Assembly: GCA_903937385.1 (NCBI GenBank)
Contig: CAIZZF010000008.1
Location: forward strand, 124,001 to 188,000
Direction of reading: 5' to 3'
DNA length: 64,000 nucleotides
DNA from: an uncultured Holophagaceae bacterium
GTDB lineage: Bacteria > Acidobacteriota > Holophagae > Holophagales > Holophagaceae
Under the pieces are notes generated by a model that did no database searches, was not told where the DNA came from, and saw nothing but the letters and a program-made list of their open reading frames with translations. Positions 16,505 to 26,158 of this stretch are shown piece by piece (the stretch's first letter is position 1; every line of letters begins with the position of its first letter). The position numbers were made by a program, and so were the translations under genes.

Positions 16505-19500
16505 TCAGCCGCCAATCTGCTGGGCCACGGCCACGAGGTAGGTCCGGCCACCCAGGCTGCGCTCGTGGAACGCGAGGTGCCAGCCCTCGGCGAGGTTCTG
16601 GCTGCCGCAGAGTCGGCACAGCTGCAGCCCGAGGCCTTCCCGGGGTGCGAGCTCGACCTGGTCCAGGCCGAAGGCGAAGCCCTGGCCGAGGGCCTTGAGC
16701 ACCGCCTCCTTGGCGGTCCACAGCCGCAGGCGCGCCTGCCAGCGGCGGGCTTCCGGCTGGCTCGCCACCCAGGCCTGCTCGGTCGGCAGGAACAGCTCGG
16801 CAGCCCGGTCCAACGGCTCGGAAGGCACCAGCGGCTCCAGGTCCACGCCCACCCGGCCCGCTTCGGCCAGGGCCGTGACCGTGACTCCGGGCGCATGGGC
16901 CCGGCTCAGGGACAGGACCCGGCCCCGGGCATCCTGAACACGGGGCCGGCCCTGGGTGTCCGGGGCCAGCGGGATCAGGTCGGCGTTCCGTGCGGGAGCC
17001 CCTGGCAGGGGGTCTTCCTGAAGGAGGATCCGGACTCTGCCAGGACCAGCGATCCCGGGCGGCCTCGAGCCGGCGGAGGGTGGCGGCGGAACACCGGCGG
17101 GCCGGGCTGGCGAGCCCTCCCAGCGGGTGCCCGCGGGCAGCGTCTCACCCTTCATGAGCAGGGACAGGTCGCCGAGGACCGCCTCCGGCTCCATCCGCGA
17201 CCCGTAGAGCACCACCGAGTCCGTGCCCACGGAGCAGCCGGCGCCGAGGTCGATGTGGTCCATCTTCATCACCCGGTCCTCGAACAGGTGGGTCTGCACC
17301 GTGGCGTCGGCGCCCAGGCAGACCTCGTCGCCCAGGGACACCAGGTCGTATTCCGTCAGCCAGGTGCTCTCCATGCAGACCCGCTTGCCGATCCGCGCGC
17401 CCAGCAGCCGGAAGTAGACCGGGATCAGGGCCGTGCCCTGCAGCAGCTGCAGGAGCCAGCTGTCGGCGAGGTTCTCGTGCAGGCTGCTGATGAGCTCTGT
17501 GCGCCACACAAAGCTGCACCACAGGGGCTGCTCCCCAGGCTGGTAGCGGCCCATGATCACCCACTTGGCCCCCACCACAAAGAGGCAGGCGGCTAGGCCC
17601 GCGGCCAGGTAGAGGAGCGGCAGGGCCAGCACCGCGACCAGGAGCGACGTGGCCTCCTCGATCTCGGTCAGGCTGGTGAGCAGCAGGCTGGTGAGCACCA
17701 CAAAGCCCGTGGCGGGAGCCAGCACGCGGAACTGCTCGATGAAAGCCCGGAGGACGATCATGCGCTTTCGGGGCCGGAAGGTGGCCTCCTCCCCGAAGTC
17801 ACCGCTGGCCTGACGGCGGGGCAGGAAGATGGCCGGCGAGCCCAGCCAGGAGCTGTCCACCCGCGCGGCATCCTCGGGCGCTGTGGGTGGCACCGAGAGG
17901 ACCCCGACCAGGACGCTGTCGCCCAGGACCGTGCCCGCCGGCACCAGGGCGCTGTTGCCCACGAAGGCCCGGCGGCCCACGGTGGTGCGGGCGAGGGTCA
18001 CCGTTCCGAGGTCCACCCGGGCCGGACCGAAGGACACGCAGTCTGCGATGAAGCTCTCCTCGCCGATGTCGAGCAGGTCGGGATTGCCGGACCCGGCCGT
18101 GGAGACCTCGGCCCAGGGCCCCAGCCGCGCGCCCAGGAGACGGAACCAAGGCGGCAGGTAGAGCGTGGCGTAGAGCGGCGCCAGCAGGTCAAGACCCATG
18201 GCCATGAGCCGGTCCACGAACCACTTCCGCTGGATGAAACTGCTGTGCAGGTCGTAGGTGCCGGGTCGCACCCGGCCCACCAGCAGCCACTTCGCCGCAG
18301 CGATCTCCAGGGCCAGCAGCACCACGAAGGAGAGGGCCACCAGGGGAGCCACCACCAGGTAGGCGAAGTAGCCGTTGGAGTTCGCATAGAACTCATTGAT
18401 GAGGATCAGCCCCGGGAAGATCGCGGCCAGGAAGGCGATGGGCACCAGGAAGGCCCCCACGGCCTTGGCAAGAGTGGAGAGGAAGCGCCGGCGACGCGAC
18501 ACGGGCGGCAGCAGCCTCTCCACCCGGTCCGAGTCCGCAACCTCGAGGGGGAGCGGCCGGGCGGGAGATCCCACCCAGCGCTGGCCCGCGGGAATCCGCG
18601 CGCCCGTGGGCAGCAGGCTAAGGTCGTCGAGCTGAGCGCCAGCTTCAAGCTCTGAGCCCGGGGCCAGGATGGACCGGTTGCCCACATAGCCATGAGCGCC
18701 GACGCGGATGGTGCCGAGCTCCAGGTAACCGGCCTCCAGGCTGTAGCCGCTGAGGCGGGCATCCTGGCCGATGCTGGCCCCGTCACCGATCGCAATCAGG
18801 TCGAAGGCTGCCAGGGAGGTGGTGCCCAGGTGGACGTCCTTCCCGATGCGGGCTCCCAGCAACCGGAAGTACCAAACCAGCAGCGGTGACTCGACCAGGT
18901 AGTCGAGGGGGGTGGCCGCAACGATCCGCTGAGCCAGCCACCAGCGCCAGTAGTAGAAGCCCCAGAGGCGGTGTCGGCCCGGCCGGATCCGCCCCAGGAG
19001 GAGCCACTTCGCGGCGATGGAGAGCAGGTACATGACCGGGTAGATCAGCCCCAGCGAGAGCAGGGCCGCCGCGATGCCCGTGAACCGGGGCAGGTCCTGA
19101 TCCTGGGACCAACTGTAGACCAGGTAGGGGCTCATCCACTGCAGCGCGTAGAACCCCAGGAGTGGGTAGAGGGCGAGCACCTGGGCCGCGGTGCAGAGAC
19201 GGTGCATCCAGGGGGAGGCCTCGGGCCGTGCCGCTCCTGCCGCCGGGAGCGGGGGGACGCCCCGCGCAGCCCGGGTGTCGAACTCCGCCGCCAGGGCCCG
19301 GAGCGTGGGGAACGCATAGACATCGGGCATGGCGAGCCCGGTGAAGGCCGCCTCCCGGCGCAGCTCGGAGACCATGGCCGCCGCCACCAGGGAGTGCCCG
19401 CCCAGGTCCCGGAAGAAGTCCTCGTCTAGGCCGGGTGGGCGCCCAGAGAAGAGGCGGGTCCAGCTCTCCGTGAGCCGAGTCTCTCGAGGGGAGCGGGGCT

Positions 19501-21118
19501 CGGCGGGCGCGGGTGAAGCGGCCCGCTCGGCCGGTGCCGGGAGGCGCTGGCGGTCCACCTTGCCGCTGGCCAGGGTGGGCAGCGCGGCCAGGGCTTCGAG
19601 GCAGGCGGGCACCATGTAGGCGGGCAGCCGCTCGCGGAGGCCGCGGAGCAGCGCGGCCTCGTCCACGACCTGACCGAGCCGGGGGACCACGTAGCCCACC
19701 AGCCGCTCCGGGGTGTCCTCCTTCCGGAGGGTCACGGCTGCGGCCAGCACCGAGGGATTTTGGCGCAGGGCCGCCTCGATCTCCTCCAGCTCGATGCGGA
19801 AGCCCCGCAGCTTCACCTGCGCATCGATGCGGCCAAGAAACTCCAGGTCCCCCTCGGCGTTGAAGCGGGCCAGGTCCCCCGTGCGGTAGAGCCGCTCGGT
19901 GAAGGGGCCATCCGCATAGGGGTTCGGGAGGAACCGCTCGGCGGTGAGCTCGGGCCGGCCCAGGTAGCCCGCCGAGAGGCCCGCGCCGGACAGGTGGAGC
20001 TCGCCAGGCACGCCCATCGGGCAGAGGCGCCCCTCGTCATCCAGGACATACACCCGGGCATTGGGCACCGCCCGGCCGATGGTCACGGGGCGCCCCGGCT
20101 GCAGGTCGGTCCAGGTGGCGATCACCGTCGCCTCGGTGGGGCCGTAGGTGTTCACCAGGCGGAGCCCCGGCCGGGCCCACCGCGTCACCAGGTCTGCGGG
20201 GCAGGCCTCCCCGCCCAGGATGAGCAGGCGCAGGGAGGGGATCGCGTCCTCCACGAGGCCCAACAGGGTGGGCACCGTCGAGAACACCGTGACCCCGGCC
20301 TCCTCCAGGCGGCGGCCCAGCTCGGGGCCAGCCTGCATGAAGGTCCTCGTCCCCACCACCAGGCAGGCCCCGCTGGCCCAGGCCAGCCACAGCTCCTCCA
20401 CGGAGGCGTCGAAGGCGAGCGAGAACCCCTGGAAGACCCGGTCCTCGGCCCGGGCACCGAACAGCCGCGCCTCAGCCCGCACGAGGGTGCAGGCGGAGCG
20501 GTGGGTGATGGGCACGCCCTTGGGGGTGCCCGTGGAGCCCGAGGTGAAGATGACATAGGCCAGGTCCCCGGTGCCCGGGGTCGGAAGGGGCGGGTGGCCT
20601 GTCTCCGGATTCTCATCAACCCCCAAGGTCGTGGGATCCATTACTGGGCAGCTGAGCCCAGGCAGGTCCACGGGGTTCGCCACAGTCAGCAGCAGGGCCA
20701 GGCCAGCTTCCTGGGCCACCTGCAGCACCCGCGCCGGCGGCAGCTCCGGGTCCAGGGGCACGTAGGCTGCGCCAGCCTTGAGGATGCCCAGCAGAGCCGC
20801 GTAGGCGGTGGCGCCCCGCGGCAGCCAGTGGCCCACCAGGGTGCCGCTGCCGATGCCCCGGGAGCGGAGGGCCTGGGCCAGGCGGTCGGAGTGCTGGTCG
20901 AGCGCCGCGTAGCTCAGCATGCGGCCATCCTCGCTGACAGCCGGACGCTGGGCATGGCGCGCCACGGTCTCCGCGAAGATCGCTGGCAGCGTCTCGTCCC
21001 GGGTCAGCGCGGGGTCGTGGGGCGGACCCGACAGCGGACCCCGCAGCAGGGCCTCATCCTGGGCCGACAGCCGGGGCAGGTCGCCGGGCCGCGGTTCAGA
21101 AGCATCGGGAGAGGACAT
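16505..21118 (-). CDS. Pls/PosA-type NRPS with fused C-terminal phosphopantetheinyl transferase
   Basis: About 1537 residues in one frame. The adenylation domain (about 50-530) has FTSGSTGTPKG, NTYGPTEATV, YRTGDLARF and ASGKVDRQRLP. A carrier domain (about 545-615) has Ser578 in GGHSLV. Then follow three blocks of membrane helices (about 640-755, 885-995, 1125-1240), each with a left-handed beta-helix segment, the terminal-domain layout of the Pls/PosA family that includes poly-lysine synthetase. The last 140 residues are an Sfp-type PPTase (GVDLE at 1426, WTAKEAVLKALG at 1469), which could activate its own carrier. The Asp in FDASVEELW suggests an amino-acid substrate. The start is ATG 21118 or GTG 21124; neither has a good ribosome-binding site. 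Confidence 0.88.
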   Translation of the reverse strand: MSSPDASEPRPGDLPRLSAQDEALLRGPLSGPPHDPALTRDETLPAIFAETVARHAQRPAVSEDGRMLSYAALDQHSDRLAQALRSRGIGSGTLVGHWLPRGATAYAALLGILKAGAAYVPLDPELPPARVLQVAQEAGLALLLTVANPVDLPGLSCPVMDPTTLGVDENPETGHPPLPTPGTGDLAYVIFTSGSTGTPKGVPITHRSACTLVRAEARLFGARAEDRVFQGFSLAFDASVEELWLAWASGACLVVGTRTFMQAGPELGRRLEEAGVTVFSTVPTLLGLVEDAIPSLRLLILGGEACPADLVTRWARPGLRLVNTYGPTEATVIATWTDLQPGRPVTIGRAVPNARVYVLDDEGRLCPMGVPGELHLSGAGLSAGYLGRPELTAERFLPNPYADGPFTERLYRTGDLARFNAEGDLEFLGRIDAQVKLRGFRIELEEIEAALRQNPSVLAAAVTLRKEDTPERLVGYVVPRLGQVVDEAALLRGLRERLPAYMVPACLEALAALPTLASGKVDRQRLPAPAERAASPAPAEPRSPRETRLTESWTRLFSGRPPGLDEDFFRDLGGHSLVAAAMVSELRREAAFTGLAMPDVYAFPTLRALAAEFDTRAARGVPPLPAAGAARPEASPWMHRLCTAAQVLALYPLLGFYALQWMSPYLVYSWSQDQDLPRFTGIAAALLSLGLIYPVMYLLSIAAKWLLLGRIRPGRHRLWGFYYWRWWLAQRIVAATPLDYLVESPLLVWYFRLLGARIGKDVHLGTTSLAAFDLIAIGDGASIGQDARLSGYSLEAGYLELGTIRVGAHGYVGNRSILAPGSELEAGAQLDDLSLLPTGARIPAGQRWVGSPARPLPLEVADSDRVERLLPPVSRRRRFLSTLAKAVGAFLVPIAFLAAIFPGLILINEFYANSNGYFAYLVVAPLVALSFVVLLALEIAAAKWLLVGRVRPGTYDLHSSFIQRKWFVDRLMAMGLDLLAPLYATLYLPPWFRLLGARLGPWAEVSTAGSGNPDLLDIGEESFIADCVSFGPARVDLGTVTLARTTVGRRAFVGNSALVPAGTVLGDSVLVGVLSVPPTAPEDAARVDSSWLGSPAIFLPRRQASGDFGEEATFRPRKRMIVLRAFIEQFRVLAPATGFVVLTSLLLTSLTEIEEATSLLVAVLALPLLYLAAGLAACLFVVGAKWVIMGRYQPGEQPLWCSFVWRTELISSLHENLADSWLLQLLQGTALIPVYFRLLGARIGKRVCMESTWLTEYDLVSLGDEVCLGADATVQTHLFEDRVMKMDHIDLGAGCSVGTDSVVLYGSRMEPEAVLGDLSLLMKGETLPAGTRWEGSPARPAGVPPPPSAGSRPPGIAGPGRVRILLQEDPLPGAPARNADLIPLAPDTQGRPRVQDARGRVLSLSRAHAPGVTVTALAEAGRVGVDLEPLVPSEPLDRAAELFLPTEQAWVASQPEARRWQARLRLWTAKEAVLKALGQGFAFGLDQVELAPREGLGLQLCRLCGSQNLAEGWHLAFHERSLGGRTYLVAVAQQIGG

Positions 21119-21252
21119 GGGCACCAGGAAGCGACAAGACCGTGAGCAGCCCCAGAGTTCCCCAGGGGGGATCGACCCTCGTCACCTGACGCCTTGCCCA
21201 TACTAGCGACCCGCCAGGGGTCTGTCGGGTTGAGACGTGCGCCTCGTGGAGG

Positions 21253-22701
21253 TCACGGCTTGGGATACACGCGGATGCCCACCCACTTTTTAAGGATCAC
21301 CTTGCCGGGGGCGAAGCCGCGGGGCTTGCTGATGTCGGCGATGCGGGCCAAGTGGACCTCCACCTTGCCGCCATCCCGGGCCTTGCTGTGGAAGGCGGCC
21401 AGCTCGGCGGCGCGCTCGAGCACGTGCCGGGGCAGCTCGCTCAGCTTGTCGGGATTCCGGATCACCACGTGGCTGCCGGGCACGCTGGCCACGTGCAGCC
21501 AGAAGTCGGTGTTCTCGGCCACCTTGAAGGTGAGCTGGTCGTTCTCGGCGTCGCCCTTGCCGATGAGCACCTCGAAGCCGTCCACCATGACGTTCCGGAA
21601 GGCGATGCCCTTGCCGTCCTTGCGCTTGCCCTCTGCCCCCTGCATCCGTTTCGTCCCCTTGGCCTGCGGCGCGTGCTTCCCCTTTGGTTGTGCCGCAGAT
21701 GGGGGTACCGGCGCAAGCCCCCCAGCTTCGGCTTCCTGGCGCCGGTGCCAGGCGGCGCGCTCGCGGACCAGCTCCGCCTCCAGCTCGGCAACCCTGGCCA
21801 GGCCGCGCTCGGCCTTCTTGGCGGCCTTGAACCAGCCCTGGGCAGCCTCCTCGGCGGAGGTGCCCTCGGGCAGGATCAGTCGGGTGCCATCCAGGAACAC
21901 CACCTCGCGGGTGCCGCCCTTGAGCCGGTAGAGCTCCGCGGAGACCCGCCGGGCCTGGTCCTTCAGAGGCAGCACTTCCAAGTGCCGGGTGCGGTCCCGG
22001 ACCAGGGCCTGGGCCAGCCGGTCCATGCGCGCCAGCTCACCCTGCTGCTTCCGCGCGGCGGCGGCCAGGGCAGGGCCGAGGATCAGCGCCTCGGCGCGGC
22101 CTTCCGACCAGGTGCGGTGCCGGGCCAGCAGATCCCCTTCGCCCTCCAGCACCTCGGGCTCGGCCCCCGCCAGCGCCTGGTCCAGGCGGTCACCCCAGCG
22201 CTCGCACCAGCGGAGGAAGGGCGGCGGCTCGCCTTCAGGCTCCGGCTGCGCCGCCGGGAAGGGGCTCCCGAGGCCCAGGCGCGGGAGCTGCGTGTCGAGG
22301 CCATCCACGCGGATGCCGGCCCGGCCGGGAATGGCCTGAAACGCGATGCGAAACGTCTCCAGGCGCCCCGTGATGGCCCGCCGCTGGAACACCAACCCCA
22401 CCCAGCGCTCGCGGGGATCTCCTTCCACGGCCCGGAGCCGGGCGCCCTGGAGCCAGGGGCCCCACAGCTTTGCGCTGTCCCTGGGGGCCTCGGCCTGCAG
22501 TCGCTTCCAGGCCGGGTGCTCCACCCCCAGCAGCCAGAGCTCCGGCCGGGGCTGCAGCACCAGCAGCCACCCCTCCGCGACCTTGCGGCCCGCCCAGCGC
22601 AGCCCCAGGGCCCGGCCCGAGGCCCAGGCCCCCTCCAGGGGCAGCTCACCGCGGTCCCGCAGCCAAGCCCGGGCGAGCGCGAGGAAAAGGGGGGCGTCCA
22701 T
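21253..22701 (-). CDS. NFACT-family protein (RqcH-like, divergent)
   Basis: 482 residues. The C-terminus (about 365-482) is an NFACT-R domain with DFWLHVASVPGSHVVIRN, as in RqcH/Tae2/NEMF, which bind tRNA and stalled 50S subunits in ribosome quality control. A helical, coiled-coil-rich centre precedes it. The N-terminal part is weakly NFACT-N-like, and the Asp-Arg pair essential for RqcH alanine tailing seems to be Glu-Arg (DPRERWV). It is shorter than typical RqcH (about 550-570). It is thus an NFACT protein, but tailing activity is uncertain. It is divergent from the GGDEF gene. Confidence 0.78.
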   Translation of the reverse strand: MDAPLFLALARAWLRDRGELPLEGAWASGRALGLRWAGRKVAEGWLLVLQPRPELWLLGVEHPAWKRLQAEAPRDSAKLWGPWLQGARLRAVEGDPRERWVGLVFQRRAITGRLETFRIAFQAIPGRAGIRVDGLDTQLPRLGLGSPFPAAQPEPEGEPPPFLRWCERWGDRLDQALAGAEPEVLEGEGDLLARHRTWSEGRAEALILGPALAAAARKQQGELARMDRLAQALVRDRTRHLEVLPLKDQARRVSAELYRLKGGTREVVFLDGTRLILPEGTSAEEAAQGWFKAAKKAERGLARVAELEAELVRERAAWHRRQEAEAGGLAPVPPSAAQPKGKHAPQAKGTKRMQGAEGKRKDGKGIAFRNVMVDGFEVLIGKGDAENDQLTFKVAENTDFWLHVASVPGSHVVIRNPDKLSELPRHVLERAAELAAFHSKARDGGKVEVHLARIADISKPRGFAPGKVILKKWVGIRVYPKP

Positions 22702-22859
22702 GCTTAGAAGTTACCTTGACCATTGATGATAGCGCTTGTCATTTTCCGTGTTCCGAGTTCATCATGGGGCGTTCTCCTGGGTCCAGCTTCCCATGGAGGG
22801 CGTTTCTCTTCGTGGTACGGATTCAAGCACCCTGCTCAAAAGTTCGATACAAGGGATCT

Positions 22860-24317
22860 ATGACGAACGCCCTGCCCAAGAAGACACACGCGCTCCAGGT
22901 GCTCCTGGTGGATGACAATCCCATCCAGCTGAGCCTGCTGCGCCACCTCTTCCAGCGGCATGGGCACGCCACCATCGAGGCCCGCAACGGGGCCGAGGCC
23001 CTCATCGTGCTCGCCACGGAAACCCCCGACGTGGTGGTGAGCGACTGCATCATGCCCCTGCTCGACGGCTATCAGTTCTGCCGCCTCGTGAAGGACGACA
23101 AGGCCACCCGCCACCTGCCCGTCCTGCTGCTGACCGCCCAGGGGGCCGGACTCGCCCGGTTCTGGGCCAAGACCTGCGGCGCTGACCGCTTCCTGGTGAA
23201 GGGCCGCGACCTGGACCACGTGGTGGAGGCCGCAGCCTCCCTCGCCGAGCAGTCCCCCCGGCCCCGGGCCAACCACGCAACGCCCAAGCTGGCCCAGGAG
23301 AACTTCGGCGTGGAGGCCATCCAGCGCCGGCTGGCCCAGGCCCTTGAGCAGCGGCTGCTGGAGACCGCCCTGCGGGACTCCATCGCCCGCCTCTACACCG
23401 CCGACCACGACACGCCTCGGCTCATCCAGGGCTTCATCGAGATCCTGCAGGAGCTGGTGCTGCCGGGCGCCCTCATGGTCGCCTACCTCGGCCAGGACGG
23501 TGTCTGGTGCGAAGGCGTGCACGGTTCTTCGGCCGGACCCGAGGACCGCGAGGCGCTGGAGCGGGCGCTCTCGGAGCAGGGCCCCTTCCCGATCCCCCCG
23601 AGCTGCCACTGGCATCCCGCCGCGGACGACGACGAGCGCCGCCGGACCCTGCGCAATCCCGTCCTCCGGGTCTTCACCGCCACCACCCCGGGCTATCCCG
23701 CCGTGGGGGCGCTGGCCTTCATGACCGAGCGGCAGGCGGCCGAAGACTTCGAGCGGCTCTTCGAGATCGCCGCCGAGGAGCTGGGTCGGCTCCTGAGCCT
23801 CGAGGACAGCCGGCTGCGGCTCTACCACCAGGCCATCCAGGATCCCCTGACCAGCCTGCACAACCGGAAGCACATCCTGGACATGCTGGGCATCGAGCTG
23901 GACCAGTGCCGGCGCTTTGGCCAGGAGCTGTCCATCATGGTCATGGACCTGGACCACTTCAAGGCCGTGAATGATCGCTTCGGGCATCCCATCGGCGACC
24001 AGGTGCTCAGCGCCATGGCCCAGCGCATGGTGTTCGGGCTTCGCAAGGTTGACCAGCTGGGTCGCATCGGCGGGGAGGAGTTTCTGGCCTATTGCCCGCA
24101 GACGGACCTCGTGGGGGCCAAGTCCCTGGCGGAGCGGCTCCGGGAGCACGTGGCCATCGATCCCCTGCCGGGCCTGCCCTCCGTGGACCGCGTCACCCTG
24201 AGCATCGGCCTCGCGTGCTGGGAAGGCGGCGACGACACACTGGACCTGATGCTCTCCCGGGCCGACAAGGCCCTCTACCAGGCCAAGGCCGAAGGACGGA
24301 ACCGCGTCATCTGCTGA
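22860..24317 (+). CDS. Response regulator with GGDEF diguanylate cyclase output
   Basis: 485 residues. An N-terminal receiver domain (about 15-130) shows VLLVDDNP, the phosphoacceptor region SDCIMPLLDGYQF and the Lys in FLVKGRD. A helical, GAF-like middle region follows. The C-terminal GGDEF domain (about 325-485) has an active GGEEF site and an RKVD sequence five residues before it, the RxxD inhibitory site. It should make cyclic di-GMP under phosphorylation control with product inhibition. The ATG at 22860 has AAGGGA upstream; the longer ORF from 22470 overlaps the divergent gene and is not real. No cognate kinase is adjacent. Confidence 0.9.
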   Translation: MTNALPKKTHALQVLLVDDNPIQLSLLRHLFQRHGHATIEARNGAEALIVLATETPDVVVSDCIMPLLDGYQFCRLVKDDKATRHLPVLLLTAQGAGLARFWAKTCGADRFLVKGRDLDHVVEAAASLAEQSPRPRANHATPKLAQENFGVEAIQRRLAQALEQRLLETALRDSIARLYTADHDTPRLIQGFIEILQELVLPGALMVAYLGQDGVWCEGVHGSSAGPEDREALERALSEQGPFPIPPSCHWHPAADDDERRRTLRNPVLRVFTATTPGYPAVGALAFMTERQAAEDFERLFEIAAEELGRLLSLEDSRLRLYHQAIQDPLTSLHNRKHILDMLGIELDQCRRFGQELSIMVMDLDHFKAVNDRFGHPIGDQVLSAMAQRMVFGLRKVDQLGRIGGEEFLAYCPQTDLVGAKSLAERLREHVAIDPLPGLPSVDRVTLSIGLACWEGGDDTLDLMLSRADKALYQAKAEGRNRVIC

Positions 24318-24371
24318 GCCTTGACGGGCCTCGGCAGACGATCATCCTTGCTACGCCTGCCCGGAGTGGTC

Positions 24372-26090
24372 ATGGACCAGGATTCCCCCCAGGATGTCTC
24401 GGAACGCCTCGCGCGGCTGGAGGCCCAGGTGGCCTGGCTGCTGCAGCGGGCCCAGGCGGAACCGGCCCCCCGTGCCAGCGTGCCCTCGCCCAGGCCCGCC
24501 CCGCAGCCCGCGGCGCCCCGGAAGGAGCTCTCGCCCGTGGTCTGGATCGCGGGCATCGGCGCCGCGATCTTCCTGGCCGGCGCCGCGTTCTTCCTGCGCT
24601 GGGCCATCCAGCAGGGCTGGCTGGGCGCGGAGCTGCGCTTCGCGCTGGGGCTGCTGACGGGCGGGGGCATCGCTGGGTTTGCCGCCCGGCTGCTGCTGGG
24701 TGACAGCCGACGGCTGGGCGTGGCCCTGCTCCTGGCGGGGCTGGGCACCCTGCAGTTCACCTTCCGGGCCGGCGCCGTCGACTACCACTTCTTCGCGGCC
24801 CCGCTGGGGCTCGCGGCCGTGGCCATCCTCACGCTGGTGGCTGGCGCCCTCGCGGCCCGGGCCGGCAGCGGCGGCGCCCTTACTGTGGCGCTTGTCTCGG
24901 GCCTCGCCGCGCCCCTGGTCTTCACCCAGGGCGGCCACCACGAGGTGGCCCTCGCGGTCTATCTCGCGGTGCTCCTGGCCGCCACCCTGGCTGTGCCGTA
25001 TCTGGCCCGCGCCGGCGGAACGTGGCACGGGGCCCGCTGGACTGCGCTGCTGGGCGTATGGCTGCTGCTCCTGCCCGTGTGCGCTGAAGCAACCCAGGGG
25101 GATGCCGCCACGGTCGGCATCCTCCTGCTGCTGCACCTGGTCCTGGCGGGCCTCTGGGCCTGGCTGCCGGGCTCCGAGGAGACACCGGGCACGCCCACGG
25201 CGCTCTGGCTGGTGGCCTCCATCCTGGCCACGGGCTTCGGCTGGCTGGTCTGGAAGCGCCTGGGACTCCCAGCGGAGGCCTTTGCCCTGCCCGTGCTGGC
25301 GGCGGCAGGCTGGAATCTTGCGCTGATCCTGCCACTCCGGCGGCGCCTGGGCAGCCGCCGGGCGGACTGGGGCCTGCTCGCCCTGGTGGCGGGCCACCTG
25401 GCCCTGGCGGCCCCCGTGGCCTTTGCCTGGCGCTGGGTGGGCCCCCTCTGGGGCGTCTTCGCCCTCGGCCTGGCCTGGGCCTCGCTCCGCGCCGAGGCCA
25501 GCAGCTTCGTGGAAGAGGCGCCGGCCCTGCGCTGGCTGGCGGCGGGCCTGGCCCTCATCGCCACCCTGCGCTGGGCCTTCCATGGTTTTGGCGATCTGTT
25601 CTACGGCACCCCCGAGCCGGCCTTCCTGAATCCCGCCTTCGCGGAAGGCGCGCTGGCCGCCATGGCCTGGTTCCTCCTTACGCGGCGGGGCGGGCCTCTG
25701 GGCGTGGCCTCCTTCCTGGCCCTGGAGGTGACCGCCAACCTGACCGCTGCCTGTGAGGGCGCCCGGCTCGTACGGGGACTCCAGGCGGTCCAAGCCACCT
25801 CCTCCGGGCTCTCCCGCGCGGCCTCCATCACCATGACGCTGGTGTGGGCCCTCTCTGGGGCCTGGCAGTGGATGCTCGGCCTCGGCCAGCGGGAGGAGGC
25901 CCGCCGCGCCCTGCTGCTCGCGGGCTACGCCTTGATGGGCCTCGCCAGCATCAAGCTCATCCTCTCGGACCTGGACCAGGCCGATGCGCCCTTGCGGGCC
26001 CTGGCCTTCCTGGGCGTCGGCGGGATCGGCATGGCCGCCGCCATCCTCGCGAACCGCCGCAGGCAAGAAACTCCCGACAAACGGAGCTGA
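24372..26090 (+). CDS. DUF2339 multi-pass membrane protein
   Basis: 572 residues. A short N-terminal coiled coil (ERLARLEAQVAWLLQRAQ) and a Pro-rich linker precede about 16-20 hydrophobic helices, the pattern of DUF2339 proteins. Their function is unknown. I choose the ATG at 24372 with GGAG 6 nt upstream. It starts 54 bp after the GGDEF gene on the same strand and may be cotranscribed. It ends near a stem-loop shared with the convergent flavoprotein gene. Confidence 0.78.
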   Translation: MDQDSPQDVSERLARLEAQVAWLLQRAQAEPAPRASVPSPRPAPQPAAPRKELSPVVWIAGIGAAIFLAGAAFFLRWAIQQGWLGAELRFALGLLTGGGIAGFAARLLLGDSRRLGVALLLAGLGTLQFTFRAGAVDYHFFAAPLGLAAVAILTLVAGALAARAGSGGALTVALVSGLAAPLVFTQGGHHEVALAVYLAVLLAATLAVPYLARAGGTWHGARWTALLGVWLLLLPVCAEATQGDAATVGILLLLHLVLAGLWAWLPGSEETPGTPTALWLVASILATGFGWLVWKRLGLPAEAFALPVLAAAGWNLALILPLRRRLGSRRADWGLLALVAGHLALAAPVAFAWRWVGPLWGVFALGLAWASLRAEASSFVEEAPALRWLAAGLALIATLRWAFHGFGDLFYGTPEPAFLNPAFAEGALAAMAWFLLTRRGGPLGVASFLALEVTANLTAACEGARLVRGLQAVQATSSGLSRAASITMTLVWALSGAWQWMLGLGQREEARRALLLAGYALMGLASIKLILSDLDQADAPLRALAFLGVGGIGMAAAILANRRRQETPDKRS

Positions 26091-26114
26091 CCCTCACCTC
26101 CAGATCTCTTCTTA

Positions 26115-26143
26115 GCTCGAAATCGGCGCAGCCGATTCCGAGC
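26115..26143. terminator. Palindromic stem-loop between convergent genes
   Basis: 13-nt arms (26115-26127 and 26131-26143) pair with one mismatch around a GCA loop, between the DUF2339 stop and the flavoprotein stop. It can act as a bidirectional terminator. Its core AATCGGC-GCA-GCCGATT resembles palindromes at 36.3 and 36.7 kb, so it may belong to a small repeat family. Confidence 0.55.
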
Positions 26144-26158
26144 CGCCACGAGCTCAGG

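Noticed and set aside
22470-22859. N-terminal extension of the diguanylate cyclase ORF
   Set aside because: It is Pro/Ala-rich, overlaps the divergent NFACT gene and lacks motifs; the ATG at 22860 has a ribosome-binding site and begins the receiver domain properly.
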